From: a virus
Direction: 5' to 3' (one strand)
Length of the DNA: 20,059 bases
IMG/VR virus record: IMGVR_UViG_3300005582_000159
Coordinates: 1-20,059 of that record
Made by a program: the position numbers and the translations under genes. Under the pieces are notes generated by a model. That model saw only the letters and a list, made by a program, of their open reading frames with translations. It was not told the DNA's origin and did not search any database. How positions within the stretch are numbered: the first letter of the stretch is position 1; each line of letters opens with the position of its first letter. This document shows positions 1 to 7,295 of the stretch, piece by piece.

Positions 1-1
1 G

Positions 2-1237
2 GGTCCATTGGGAGATTTGTATTCTAATCAGCAAAGCACTAATCTTTTAAAATACCCAATTGATTTGGGTAATAAAGCTGATAGAGGACATTACATGGTC
101 TTCTATATCAAAAAACAAACCAAAGGTGTCAACAATGCTAATGTTCCACAAGCGGGTAGTTTATCAAATAATGGTGAAGTTGGATTAATTGGAGGTTCTA
201 CAAATTTTTCAACAGCGGTGCAGCAAACTGTATCTAAGACTGCTACCAGCTTCGTTTCTCAGCTTATTAACTCGTTCCTAGGTGTCTCGACCCCAGGACA
301 AATATTTCAAAATAATTCAGCATCTACAGGTAATTTATTAAAGGGTTCAATAAAAAATAAGCAAGGTGCTGCTGAACTTTTGAGTAATTTTAGAAAAACA
401 GAAATGACAAGCGACACCATAGCACTCTATATGCCAGATACTTTGATGTATAGTTACAATCAAAGCTATGAGTCTTTGTCTCCAGGTAAAAGTGTAGCTG
501 GACAAATTGCAGCACAATTTACAGGTAAAGACAATACAGAACAAGGAAAAAACTTAACAAATTTAGGTGCTGCTGGCGCTGCCATAGCTGCAATAGTAGC
601 AGAAAAAAAACTTAGCGCACTTGGTGGTGATGCGGCTAGATTGGGGATTTACAAAGCACTTGGTGGTATAGTTAATCCAATGTTGGAAGTTATATACAGC
701 ACTCCAGCTTTTAGACAATTTCGCTTTGATTTTTCATTTTTTCCTAGAAGCAGAATGGAAGCTTTAGCAGTTCAAAATATTATTGAACGATTGAGATTTC
801 ATCAGGCGCCCGATTTAGTAACCGAAACAGGTGCTGCGATACTTGTTCCACCTTCTGAATTTGACATTCGTTTCTACTATGCCGGTTCAATAAATCCAAA
901 CATCGACAGTATAGGTAATTGCGTCCTCACTTCAATTGATGTTAATTATGCACCAAATGGTTTTCAAGCTTATGAAATGCCTGGGCAAGATAGTCCCACA
1001 TGGGGCGGTACAGGTATGCCAGTAGAAATACAATTGTCATTAAATTTCCAAGAGACAGTAATTCTCACAAAATCAGATTTTCAATCTAACTATTCTGGAA
1101 GCCCAACACAGACAACCCCATCGCAGACTCCAAGTGAACGAGGAGTAGGTCAAGGAAATAATCCAGCAAGTGGACAAACTTTTGCAAATAATCCAGCTGA
1201 CGCTGCCACGGGCCGCAGTTTTAATTCAACTAGATAA
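2..1237 (+). CDS. gp48: Baseplate tail-tube cap protein, gp48-like (5' partial)
   Basis: T4 gp48 sits on the baseplate hub and caps it, starting tail-tube polymerisation. The frame is open to the left edge and has only a TTG at base 8, so the true start probably lies outside the window; 411 residues are visible. The family signal is in the second half: a region with FRQFRFDFSFFPRSRMEA (about bases 713-767), a PPSEFDIRFYY stretch, then CVLTSIDVNYAPNGFQAYE and a closing LNFQETVILTKSDF. From memory, this follows the order seen at the C-terminus of T4 gp48 (SIRFDKTPNG, then LEITMREIITLNRASLY). After about base 1080 comes a 50-residue tail rich in Ser, Thr, Asn, Gln, Pro and Gly, likely disordered, which T4 gp48 lacks. 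The related tube initiator gp54 is the main alternative. gp53 follows after six bases. Confidence 0.8.
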   Translation, partial: GPLGDLYSNQQSTNLLKYPIDLGNKADRGHYMVFYIKKQTKGVNNANVPQAGSLSNNGEVGLIGGSTNFSTAVQQTVSKTATSFVSQLINSFLGVSTPGQIFQNNSASTGNLLKGSIKNKQGAAELLSNFRKTEMTSDTIALYMPDTLMYSYNQSYESLSPGKSVAGQIAAQFTGKDNTEQGKNLTNLGAAGAAIAAIVAEKKLSALGGDAARLGIYKALGGIVNPMLEVIYSTPAFRQFRFDFSFFPRSRMEALAVQNIIERLRFHQAPDLVTETGAAILVPPSEFDIRFYYAGSINPNIDSIGNCVLTSIDVNYAPNGFQAYEMPGQDSPTWGGTGMPVEIQLSLNFQETVILTKSDFQSNYSGSPTQTTPSQTPSERGVGQGNNPASGQTFANNPADAATGRSFNSTR

Positions 1238-1243
1238 AAAAAT

Positions 1244-1894
1244 ATGTCAAAATACTTTAACTTTTTTCCTAAGACTGTTTATTCAACAGCAAACAATCTA
1301 ACACAGACTGATCTTGTTACAAACATAACAAGTCGTTTTGGTTTTGAACAATCGTTAAAAACTAACTCTGCCGTTTTCTATAAGTATTCTATACAAGACG
1401 GAGACACACCAGAAATTATTGCCTCAAAATTTTATGGTGATCCTGAAAAGCATTGGATAGTTTTATCATATAATGACATAATTGATCCTCAATGGGATTG
1501 GCCTTTAGACTATAATACATTCATAAAATTTGTGGATAAAAAATATAGCGCAAACGGCGCGGCAAATACTCCATCACAATCTGGTGTAGTTTGGGCAATG
1601 AGTGACAATAATGTCAATGCTTACTATAAAGTGGTAACTAAAACTTCTTCGGCTGGTGGAGAATTGGTTGAGAAACTTCAAATAGATGCAAACACTTATG
1701 CTACATTGCAAACAGATGATACCGTATATAATTTGATAAATGGAATAGTAAGAGTGGTTATAACAAAAGAGAAACAATCTTTTTTTGAGTATGAAGAAGA
1801 AACAAACGAAACAAAAAGACAAATCAATCTATTGAAAAAAGAATTTGTTCCTGAGTTAGATAAAGAATTTAGACGAGTTATTAATGGCAGATAA
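1244..1894 (+). CDS. gp53: Baseplate wedge protein gp53 with LysM-like domain
   Basis: gp53 joins neighbouring wedges to each other and to the hub during baseplate assembly. The 216-residue product is close in length to T4 gp53 (about 196). It opens with FNFFPKTVYST, as usual for the family, and has a LysM-like segment at about residues 45-90: YSIQDGDTPEIIASKFYGDP followed by a hydrophobic HWIVLSYNDIIDP and a WDWPL turn. This matches the T4 pattern of a short LysM-like region with a Trp-containing second helix. The C-terminal third is charged and probably helical (EEETNETKRQINLLKKEF). The start is the ATG six bases after the gp48 stop; no clear Shine-Dalgarno sequence is seen. The end overlaps the next gene by 11 bases, which suggests coupled translation. 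Confidence 0.88.
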   Translation: MSKYFNFFPKTVYSTANNLTQTDLVTNITSRFGFEQSLKTNSAVFYKYSIQDGDTPEIIASKFYGDPEKHWIVLSYNDIIDPQWDWPLDYNTFIKFVDKKYSANGAANTPSQSGVVWAMSDNNVNAYYKVVTKTSSAGGELVEKLQIDANTYATLQTDDTVYNLINGIVRVVITKEKQSFFEYEEETNETKRQINLLKKEFVPELDKEFRRVINGR

Positions 1895-3233
1895 TCTGAT
1901 ACAGTCAACACAGTTTAGTATAAATCAGTTGGCTGTATATACTAAAAGTGGTGAATTACTTGATATATCATCTAGCTTTGGTCAGCTACATTTGTTTGAT
2001 TCAATCTTTGTTCCTGTGATGAATGGTTTCATTACAGTATTTGATTCTGTTGGTCTATCGGATTATCTTAGCTTTGATGGTTCAGAGGTTTTGCTTGTAG
2101 ATTTAAGTAAGTTTGGAGATGGATCAACAAGTTTCAAAAAATCATTTCGTATTAGAAAAATGGCTAACAGAATAAATTTGAATCCATCAACATTGGCCTA
2201 TGATCTGCATTTTGTATCTGATGAGTTAATTTACTCAGATCAACGCAAAGTAAACCAAAAGTATAATGATACATACTCTAACATTGTTGCAAAAATTTTA
2301 TTTGATTATCTAAAGTTACCTACCTTTGCTGGTATCTTTTCTCCATCGTATGGTATAAAAAGTATTGTCATACCAGATTTGTCTCCAATTGATGCAATAC
2401 AATGGTGCACCAACAGAGCAGTAGACGAAAATCTTGGTCCTAGCTTTATGTTCTATGAGAATATTGTTGGCTATAATTTTACCACTCTTTCAAATATACT
2501 AACGCAAGATGCAATATTGGATATCAAATTTTTCCCAAAGAATTTAAACAACACCGAAGCATTAGATGAAATGAGTAGCCCAAGACACTTTGAAGTAATT
2601 AGCAATCCAGATGTTATGAGAAGAACTCGCCAAGGTGTCAATGCAGGTAAGTATTCTGTTTTTGATCCAATAACTAGAACTCTTGGTCACATAGACGAAG
2701 AAAAGACTGTGAATTATCTTGACCATTATCAAACTGTAAAACATGGTAATGATACACCAATGTTTACTGGTATGGTAAACAGAGATAACACCAATAACTT
2801 TGAACAATTTGAAGCGAGAAGAAGTTTTGGTTTCTCTGGAAAGGCTCGTCAAGCAAGTGCATACATAAAGAAAAAAGATCCAACTTCAATCACAACAATT
2901 GATAATCAAGAAGATTTTGTTTTACAAAGACGATCTATTATTGAAAACTTAATATCAAAAAGATTGAAGATGGTCATGCCAGGAAATTTTGAGTTATCAA
3001 GTGGATTCAATGTCAATGTTCTATCACCTGTTTATGGTAAACCAGAAGGTGAAGATCAGTCAGTTAATGGAAAATATTTGATTGTTGCTTCACGACATAT
3101 ACTAGATATTAAAGGTAAATTTGAAACCGTGTTAGAAACCGCTACAACATCTACAGACATTGGGTTTATCGAAGGTGCTTCTGCTACACTTGCAAAGGCT
3201 GCTGTAGAATATGAGGATGATTACTTACGATGA
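1884..3233 (+). CDS. gp27: Baseplate hub ring protein, gp27-like
   Basis: gp27 forms the trimeric ring of the hub that holds the gp5 spike and carries the tail tube. The N-terminal part (residues about 20-75) reads like gp27's first tube-like domain: LFDSIFVPVMNGFITVFDS, then DGSEVLLVDLSK, comparable with the T4 segments ending in LQFYDSK and DGNEIIQISVA. The C-terminal part has VMPGNFELSSGFNVNV (about residues 365-380), then a YLIVASRHILD strand and an ETVLETATTS strand, matching the T4 order of GNFNLTPGVKIIF, YVDEVIHEL and a final T-rich strand. At 449 residues it is somewhat longer than T4 gp27 (391). Its position directly before the spike gene, with a four-base ATGA overlap, fits. The comparison with T4 is from memory; a structure-based search would settle it. 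Confidence 0.83.
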   Translation: MADNLIQSTQFSINQLAVYTKSGELLDISSSFGQLHLFDSIFVPVMNGFITVFDSVGLSDYLSFDGSEVLLVDLSKFGDGSTSFKKSFRIRKMANRINLNPSTLAYDLHFVSDELIYSDQRKVNQKYNDTYSNIVAKILFDYLKLPTFAGIFSPSYGIKSIVIPDLSPIDAIQWCTNRAVDENLGPSFMFYENIVGYNFTTLSNILTQDAILDIKFFPKNLNNTEALDEMSSPRHFEVISNPDVMRRTRQGVNAGKYSVFDPITRTLGHIDEEKTVNYLDHYQTVKHGNDTPMFTGMVNRDNTNNFEQFEARRSFGFSGKARQASAYIKKKDPTSITTIDNQEDFVLQRRSIIENLISKRLKMVMPGNFELSSGFNVNVLSPVYGKPEGEDQSVNGKYLIVASRHILDIKGKFETVLETATTSTDIGFIEGASATLAKAAVEYEDDYLR

Positions 3234-5788
3234 GAAATGCTGAAGATAATACAGATGTAGCAGGTCGCAATGGATTTATTTGGTGGATTGGTACAGTAGA
3301 AAGTAGACAAGATCCACTAAAATTAGGTCGTTGCCAAGTTCGTATTGGTGGTGGGTGGCATTCAGATGTTAGACTGAAAGTACCAACAAAAGATTTACCT
3401 TGGGCAACAGCTTGTCTCCCAGTTAATAATCCAAACCCATATGCACCCAAAGAAGGTGATATGGTATTTGGTTTTTTTCTTGACGGAAACAATGCTCAAC
3501 AGCCAGTAATATTTGGTGTCATGCCAGGCATTCCATTGAAAAAAGCTAATCCGCAAGAAGCATTTAATGATGGTCGTTCTATTAATGAACTTATGGCTGC
3601 GCCAGTTAAACCTGATGAAACGGGTTCTCTTTATCCAAGAAGATTAGATGAACCATCAACATCACGCCTCGCAAGAAATGAAGCTGATTATGCATCACCA
3701 ATAATTAAAAGTAAGAACGATAAGAAATCAAGTACCTTTGAATTACCAACTGCATATAATGCAAGATATCCATATAACAATGCTATGGAATCAGAGTCTG
3801 GTCATGCCATCGAAATAGATGATACACCAAATTCTGAGCGTTTACATTTCTATCATCGTAAAGGATCATATCAAGAATATAGACCAGATGGTAGCGTTCA
3901 AGCAAAAGTTGTCAAAGATAGTTATCAAGCGGTTGATGGGAACAAGAATGTTTACGTCAAAGGAAATTATACTGTCAATGTTGATGGTAATTTGTCGTTT
4001 AATGTAAAGGGGAGTATTAGTGCTATCGCGGGTAGTTCTATAAGCACAAAATCTGGAACCTCAACAGGTATGGTTGCAGGAACAACATGGTCTGCACTTG
4101 CACCAGCATCAGTATCTATGACTACTGCGGGTAAAGCATCAGTTACAGCTGGAAACATGGCATCTATGACAGCTGGAGGTATTGCATCAGTTACAGCTGG
4201 TGCGGCTGCAACTGTAACTGCTGGTGCGGCTGCAACACTCACTGGCGCTACTACATTTGTTACAGGTATAGGTTTAACTACGATATCTGGAGCAACAGTA
4301 AATATTTTAGGTGCACCAGTTGGTGGCGCCGCGGGTGCAGCAGCCGCTGGAGGTGCAGCAGCCGGTGCAGTTGGAGGCGTTGATTTAGCAATAGATGAGT
4401 TAGGGCTGACTAATGTTGTAACCGCTACTGTAGAAGGTGTACCTGTTGCAGTAGGAGGAGTAATAGAACAAGCAGGAGGTGCTTGTTCCACTTTCATAGA
4501 TCCATATACCGCTGCATATGATTTTGGTGATATCGCACCGGGCGCTTTAGACTCTACTACTATTACACAAACTATTGCTGATCCGGCGTTTGGAGACTTA
4601 TCTACAACAACTACTTTTTATCCTGATGGTGGAAATCTTACCGATGTATATGATGCAAATGGCACACTTGTCGATCAAGTTTATCAACCAGGATCAACAG
4701 TTTTAACTGATACTGGATCAGTTATTGGAACTGAAAGTGGTGGATCACTTGTTTCAGGAAATTTAGTAGATAATGGATTTGGTTCACTACCAACTTCTCC
4801 AACCAATATATCTTCTTTTAGTTTTGATAATATAATCTCTAGCGCACAAGAAACTTTTAAAAATGTAGTAGATTCTGTATCAAAAAGTTTTTCAGATATA
4901 ACATCAAAATTTCTTACAGCAACGCCTAGTGAATTAAATGTGGATGGTGGTTTTACAGATACACAATATTTTGAAGATGGTTCTTTCACACAAACAACAA
5001 TGAATGCAGACGGAACTTCTGTATTTCAAGTTTTTGATCCAGAAGGAACAATATTATCTTCAGCAACTGCGGCTGCACCAGCTGGTTTTGCAGATCAGGT
5101 AATAAGTAGAGCGCAAGATGTTGGTAATGCAATGATTGGTGCAGCATCTAAAGTTGATCCATTGAAATATGTAGAACCTGCTGGAAAAAATTTAGCAACA
5201 ACAATAACTCAGCCATTTTTAACTTCTTCCGGTGTTATTGAAAATAGTATGGGTGTATTAACAAATCCTGCTTCTTCTTTTAAAGATAGTTTTGCTGCTG
5301 CTAAAGCTGTGCTTGCAGAAGGTGCTATTCTATACGGACAAGTGTCTACACTCCCAACATTATTAGCAAACCCACAGCAATTGCTTACTCAATATGCTTT
5401 ACCTGCTGCTGATGTTGCCGCTTCTGATTTTACTAGAAATTTAAACAATGCATCGGTAGTTAGTTCTATCAAAGGTGATTTGAAAGATTCGATTGATGGA
5501 TTCACTCAAAAGGTTAAAGATACATATAGTGATACAAGCAAAAGTTTAAATAGTCTAATCAATAAAAGCCTTGATGATTTTGATTTAGAGAGTAAAGCGG
5601 TTGCTGCTGAAGTAGCTGATAATTTAGTAAATTTACGAGAACAAGGTTATACTGAAGCAGATTTGAAACGCATTATGCCAGATGTAATTAAACAATATCC
5701 AGTTGAATTTACAAAAGCATATAAAGGCGCACCAACAACATCAAATGCCGTAGCGGCAGAGTGGGCATCAGGAGGAGTGTTAGTATAA
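3230..5788 (+). CDS. gp5: Central baseplate spike, gp5-like, without lysozyme domain and with long C-terminal extension
   Basis: This is the trimeric needle protein that sits in the gp27 ring. Residues about 14-102 form the gp5/VgrG OB fold (GFIWWIGTVESRQDPLKLGR, LPWATACLPVNNP, GDMVFGFFLDGNN, QPVIFGVMPGIP). Residues about 188-222 carry the VgrG-type signature (SGHAIEIDDTPNSERLHFYH and YRPDGS). Residues 235-361 are about 16 octads, first VxGxxxxx (VDGNKNVY, VKGNYTVN, VDGNLSFN), then Ala/Thr/Gly-rich ones (TAGNMASM, TAGGIASV): the triple beta-helix. The T4 lysozyme domain should lie between OB fold and helix; only about 130 residues are there and none resemble it. After a Gly/Ala run (364-383) about 470 further residues follow, with two copies of a 34-residue repeat and amphipathic helical stretches near the end. 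A GAGGA site 12 bases before the ATG supports the start. Confidence 0.87.
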   Translation: MRNAEDNTDVAGRNGFIWWIGTVESRQDPLKLGRCQVRIGGGWHSDVRLKVPTKDLPWATACLPVNNPNPYAPKEGDMVFGFFLDGNNAQQPVIFGVMPGIPLKKANPQEAFNDGRSINELMAAPVKPDETGSLYPRRLDEPSTSRLARNEADYASPIIKSKNDKKSSTFELPTAYNARYPYNNAMESESGHAIEIDDTPNSERLHFYHRKGSYQEYRPDGSVQAKVVKDSYQAVDGNKNVYVKGNYTVNVDGNLSFNVKGSISAIAGSSISTKSGTSTGMVAGTTWSALAPASVSMTTAGKASVTAGNMASMTAGGIASVTAGAAATVTAGAAATLTGATTFVTGIGLTTISGATVNILGAPVGGAAGAAAAGGAAAGAVGGVDLAIDELGLTNVVTATVEGVPVAVGGVIEQAGGACSTFIDPYTAAYDFGDIAPGALDSTTITQTIADPAFGDLSTTTTFYPDGGNLTDVYDANGTLVDQVYQPGSTVLTDTGSVIGTESGGSLVSGNLVDNGFGSLPTSPTNISSFSFDNIISSAQETFKNVVDSVSKSFSDITSKFLTATPSELNVDGGFTDTQYFEDGSFTQTTMNADGTSVFQVFDPEGTILSSATAAAPAGFADQVISRAQDVGNAMIGAASKVDPLKYVEPAGKNLATTITQPFLTSSGVIENSMGVLTNPASSFKDSFAAAKAVLAEGAILYGQVSTLPTLLANPQQLLTQYALPAADVAASDFTRNLNNASVVSSIKGDLKDSIDGFTQKVKDTYSDTSKSLNSLINKSLDDFDLESKAVAAEVADNLVNLREQGYTEADLKRIMPDVIKQYPVEFTKAYKGAPTTSNAVAAEWASGGVLV
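4136..4255 (+). repeat. 24-bp tandem repeat encoding beta-helix octads of the spike
   Basis: Five successive 24-base units (starting at 4136, 4160, 4184, 4208 and 4232, the last one incomplete) begin GCATC or GCAAC and share a core like ACAGCTGG. They encode octads of the form A-S/T-x-T-A-G-x-x. Units 3 and 4 share an identical 3' end (CTGGTGCGGCT). The period equals eight codons, the octapeptide period of the gp5 needle, so this is a coding repeat that probably expanded by slippage or unequal recombination; it is not a regulatory or CRISPR array. Confidence 0.85.
4604..4705 (+). repeat. Copy 1 of a 34-residue repeat in the spike extension
   Basis: Encodes residues 459-492 of the gp5-like protein, containing FYPDGGNLTDVYDANGTLV. 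Aligned without gaps to 4955-5056 it gives about 13 identities in 34 positions, concentrated in the DG and ANGT/ADGT turns, the QV pair and the PG/PEGT end. The pattern of a DG turn followed by strands resembles short beta-hairpin repeats (the YD-like 'DG..T...D..G' style); this likeness is only suggestive. Confidence 0.6.
4955..5056 (+). repeat. Copy 2 of a 34-residue repeat in the spike extension
   Basis: Encodes residues 576-609 of the gp5-like protein, containing YFEDGSFTQTTMNADGTSVF and then QVFDPEGTIL. It is the second copy of the unit at 4604-4705. The 83 residues between the copies are rich in Ser and Thr and include a probable amphipathic helix (QETFKNVVDSVSKSFSDI). Confidence 0.6.
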
Positions 5789-6084
5789 TGGCAGGTCTTT
5801 TTTCAGTTGCAAGATTTGGTGATCTGGCAGAAGGTGAGATAATACTTCCTTGCCATATGACTGTTTTAATTGGTTCGACTAGCGGTGAAATGGAACCAGC
5901 AGCAATGCCTGGTTCAGTTGTTAGGTCACATGGACTACCACCACATAGTGGAGTAGTGCTTACTCCTATTGTTCCAACAACAGTTTTTATAAATGGGAAA
6001 CCAAATATGATTAGAACGGTTGGTGATCTTGCCTCTTGCGGTCACCTAATAACTACAGGAGCATTGACAGTTTTGTCTACATAA
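5788..6084 (+). CDS. PAAR-like spike-tip protein
   Basis: PAAR proteins fold into a small metal-binding cone that sharpens the tip of gp5/VgrG needles; T4's counterpart is gp5.4. The product is 98 residues. Visible family features are the PAAR-type sequence TVFINGKPNMIRTVGD (about residues 65-80) followed by CGH and a TTGALTVL end strand, plus an HGLPPHSG turn. Cys22, His23, His48, His53, Cys84 and His86 are candidate metal ligands; which ones are used cannot be told from sequence. The start is the ATG whose A is the last base of the spike's TAA stop (TAATG). A strong GGAGGAG site at 5771-5777 lies 10 bases upstream. A GTG at 5761 is in frame but lies before that site, so the ATG is preferred. 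Its place right after the spike gene supports the role. Confidence 0.85.
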   Translation: MAGLFSVARFGDLAEGEIILPCHMTVLIGSTSGEMEPAAMPGSVVRSHGLPPHSGVVLTPIVPTTVFINGKPNMIRTVGDLASCGHLITTGALTVLST

Positions 6085-6086
6085 TT

Positions 6087-6881
6087 ATGGCTAAAATATT
6101 TACTCGTTTAGAATACAATTTTAATTCTGAAAAATTTGGTGATGCTAATGATCCAACTGGTGAATTGGAAGCATCATTAGAAAGAATTAAACCACTTTTA
6201 CACAAGTGGCAGTTTGATGCATTGGCAAACAATGATGTATCTGGCTACTTGCAGAATCCATTAGCCAATACAACCATCGAAATGAATTCGTATGCTACCA
6301 GTATGAAAAATTTTGCATCTACAGTTACCTTCGATATAGCTGGAAATGCAAAGATGATAGGCGTTTCTACATCATTGGTTAGCGAGATATCATCATTTCA
6401 AGCGCATTGTAATAGAATATCTGGAGTAACAGCAACTACTGATCCCACTTTGCCAGACTTTGAATCGGCTTTAGGGATAGGTGAATTTGTTCAACTAATA
6501 GTATCATCATATGATGGGATAATGAACAATACTCCAGTTTTGGGTAGCATGACCAGTCTTTTTGTTCAGCCAGAACTGTCTGCTAATTTGATTACACTTA
6601 CAAACGATTCTGCTACACTCAATGCAACCTTCACTAATCTTTTAGATGGCGGATCAAATTCTCTAATATCTATAGTTTCAAATCAGGCTCTCTGTGATGA
6701 TATGAATACAGTAACCTCATTTTTGAGTACCAGAAGAACATCTGATGTTAATTATTACGGAAAAGCTAGAGACCTAATAAATGATTATGGAATAATTTCT
6801 CGATTTACTGCATTTAGTCCACTAAAATTATACCTAACGGAAAACTACATTGGCACCGATAAACTCAAAAGTAAGTTATAA
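6087..6881 (+). CDS. Unrecognised protein between spike tip and gp25
   Basis: I do not recognise this 264-residue protein. The ATG at 6087, two bases after the PAAR stop, is preferred to an in-frame TTG at 6036 inside the PAAR gene. No signal peptide or transmembrane segment stands out. The N-terminal third is charged and probably helical (GELEASLERIKPLLHKWQFD); the middle is rich in Ser, Thr, Asn and Ala with probable helices (MKNFASTVTFDIAGNAKMIG; FVQLIVSSYDGIMN); the C-terminal part, NYYGKARDLINDYGIISRFT, reads as mixed helix. Its place in an uninterrupted baseplate operon makes a structural or assembly role likely. By position it could replace one of the small T4 hub or chaperone genes (26, 28, 51), but no residue pattern supports any one of them. 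Confidence 0.75.
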   Translation: MAKIFTRLEYNFNSEKFGDANDPTGELEASLERIKPLLHKWQFDALANNDVSGYLQNPLANTTIEMNSYATSMKNFASTVTFDIAGNAKMIGVSTSLVSEISSFQAHCNRISGVTATTDPTLPDFESALGIGEFVQLIVSSYDGIMNNTPVLGSMTSLFVQPELSANLITLTNDSATLNATFTNLLDGGSNSLISIVSNQALCDDMNTVTSFLSTRRTSDVNYYGKARDLINDYGIISRFTAFSPLKLYLTENYIGTDKLKSKL

Positions 6882-6884
6882 ATA
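6877..6884 (+). promoter_or_regulatory. Possible T4-type late promoter box
   Basis: The octamer TATAAATA equals the T4 late promoter -10 consensus recognised by the gp55 sigma factor. It overlaps the stop codon of the upstream gene and ends four bases before the gp25 ATG. In T4 the start point lies about six bases past the box, which here would fall inside the gp25 start codon; the box would therefore better serve genes from gp6 onward, or be chance. In DNA this AT-rich a few exact matches per 20 kb are expected, so the evidence is weak. Confidence 0.3.
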
Positions 6885-6888
6885 GTCG

Positions 6889-7293
6889 ATGGCAACCGTA
6901 ACGATAGAATCTACAAGAAATTATAGAGACTTGGATCTCAATTTTTCTATTCATCCAGTCAAAAAAGACATTAACGTAAATGTTAATGAGTATGCTATCA
7001 TCAATTCAGTAAAAAATTTAGTGTTAACTAATTTTTACGAAAGACCCTTTAGACCTGACATTGGAAGTAATATTCGAAGCCTTCTGTTTGAACTTGTTAC
7101 ACCACTTACCGCAAATCAAATAGAGAGAGCCATACAAGAAACAATTACAAATTATGAACCTAGAGTAAACATCAGAACAGTAAAAGCTACTCCAAGTCAA
7201 GATGAGAATGGATACAATGTGAATATGGAATTCTTTATTGTTAATCTAACAACACCTATAACTATAGACTTTTTCTTGCAACGGATTAGATAA
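6889..7293 (+). CDS. gp25: Baseplate wedge protein gp25
   Basis: gp25 is the most conserved wedge protein of contractile systems (T4 gp25, TssE in type VI secretion); it binds gp6 and gp53 in the inner baseplate and templates sheath assembly. The 134-residue product is almost exactly T4 length (132). Typical features are RDLDLNFSIHPVKKDINV near the start, the AIINSVKNLVLTNFYERPFR helix and turn with following DIGSNIRSLLFE (about residues 38-67), and the NYEPRVNI segment holding the family EPR motif (about residues 89-96), after which a two-strand sheet ends the protein. The start is the ATG seven bases after the previous stop; no good ribosome site is visible. gp6 starts two bases after its stop, the same pairing as in T4. 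Confidence 0.95.
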   Translation: MATVTIESTRNYRDLDLNFSIHPVKKDINVNVNEYAIINSVKNLVLTNFYERPFRPDIGSNIRSLLFELVTPLTANQIERAIQETITNYEPRVNIRTVKATPSQDENGYNVNMEFFIVNLTTPITIDFFLQRIR

Positions 7294-7295
7294 AA

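Noticed and set aside
8-10. TTG as the start of the gp48-like protein
   Set aside because: The frame is open to the window edge with no ribosome site visible, so the gene is more likely cut by the window.
1574-1911. Two overlapping reverse-strand open frames opposite gp53
   Set aside because: Both are Cys/Phe/Ser-rich antisense translations of a well-supported gene with no start signals.
3533-3931. A lysozyme domain in the spike, expected from T4 gp5
   Set aside because: The stretch is too short and shows the VgrG-type IEIDDT signature and linker sequence instead of a lysozyme-like catalytic region.
4136-4255. CRISPR-like array
   Set aside because: The units are directly adjacent without spacers and keep the reading frame of the spike needle.
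3967-4497. Long reverse-strand open frame (176 residues) opposite the spike needle
   Set aside because: It is an antisense shadow of the Ala/Gly/Thr octad region, whose composition removes stops; the product is a low-complexity Ala/Pro/Val protein with no ribosome site.
5761-5787. GTG start extending the PAAR protein by nine residues
   Set aside because: The GGAGGAG site lies after the GTG and is well spaced for the ATG at 5788; the family begins at MAGLFSVARFGD-like sequence.
6036-6086. TTG start extending the 264-residue protein into the PAAR gene
   Set aside because: It would overlap 49 bases of conserved PAAR coding sequence; the ATG at 6087 fits the spacing seen throughout the operon.
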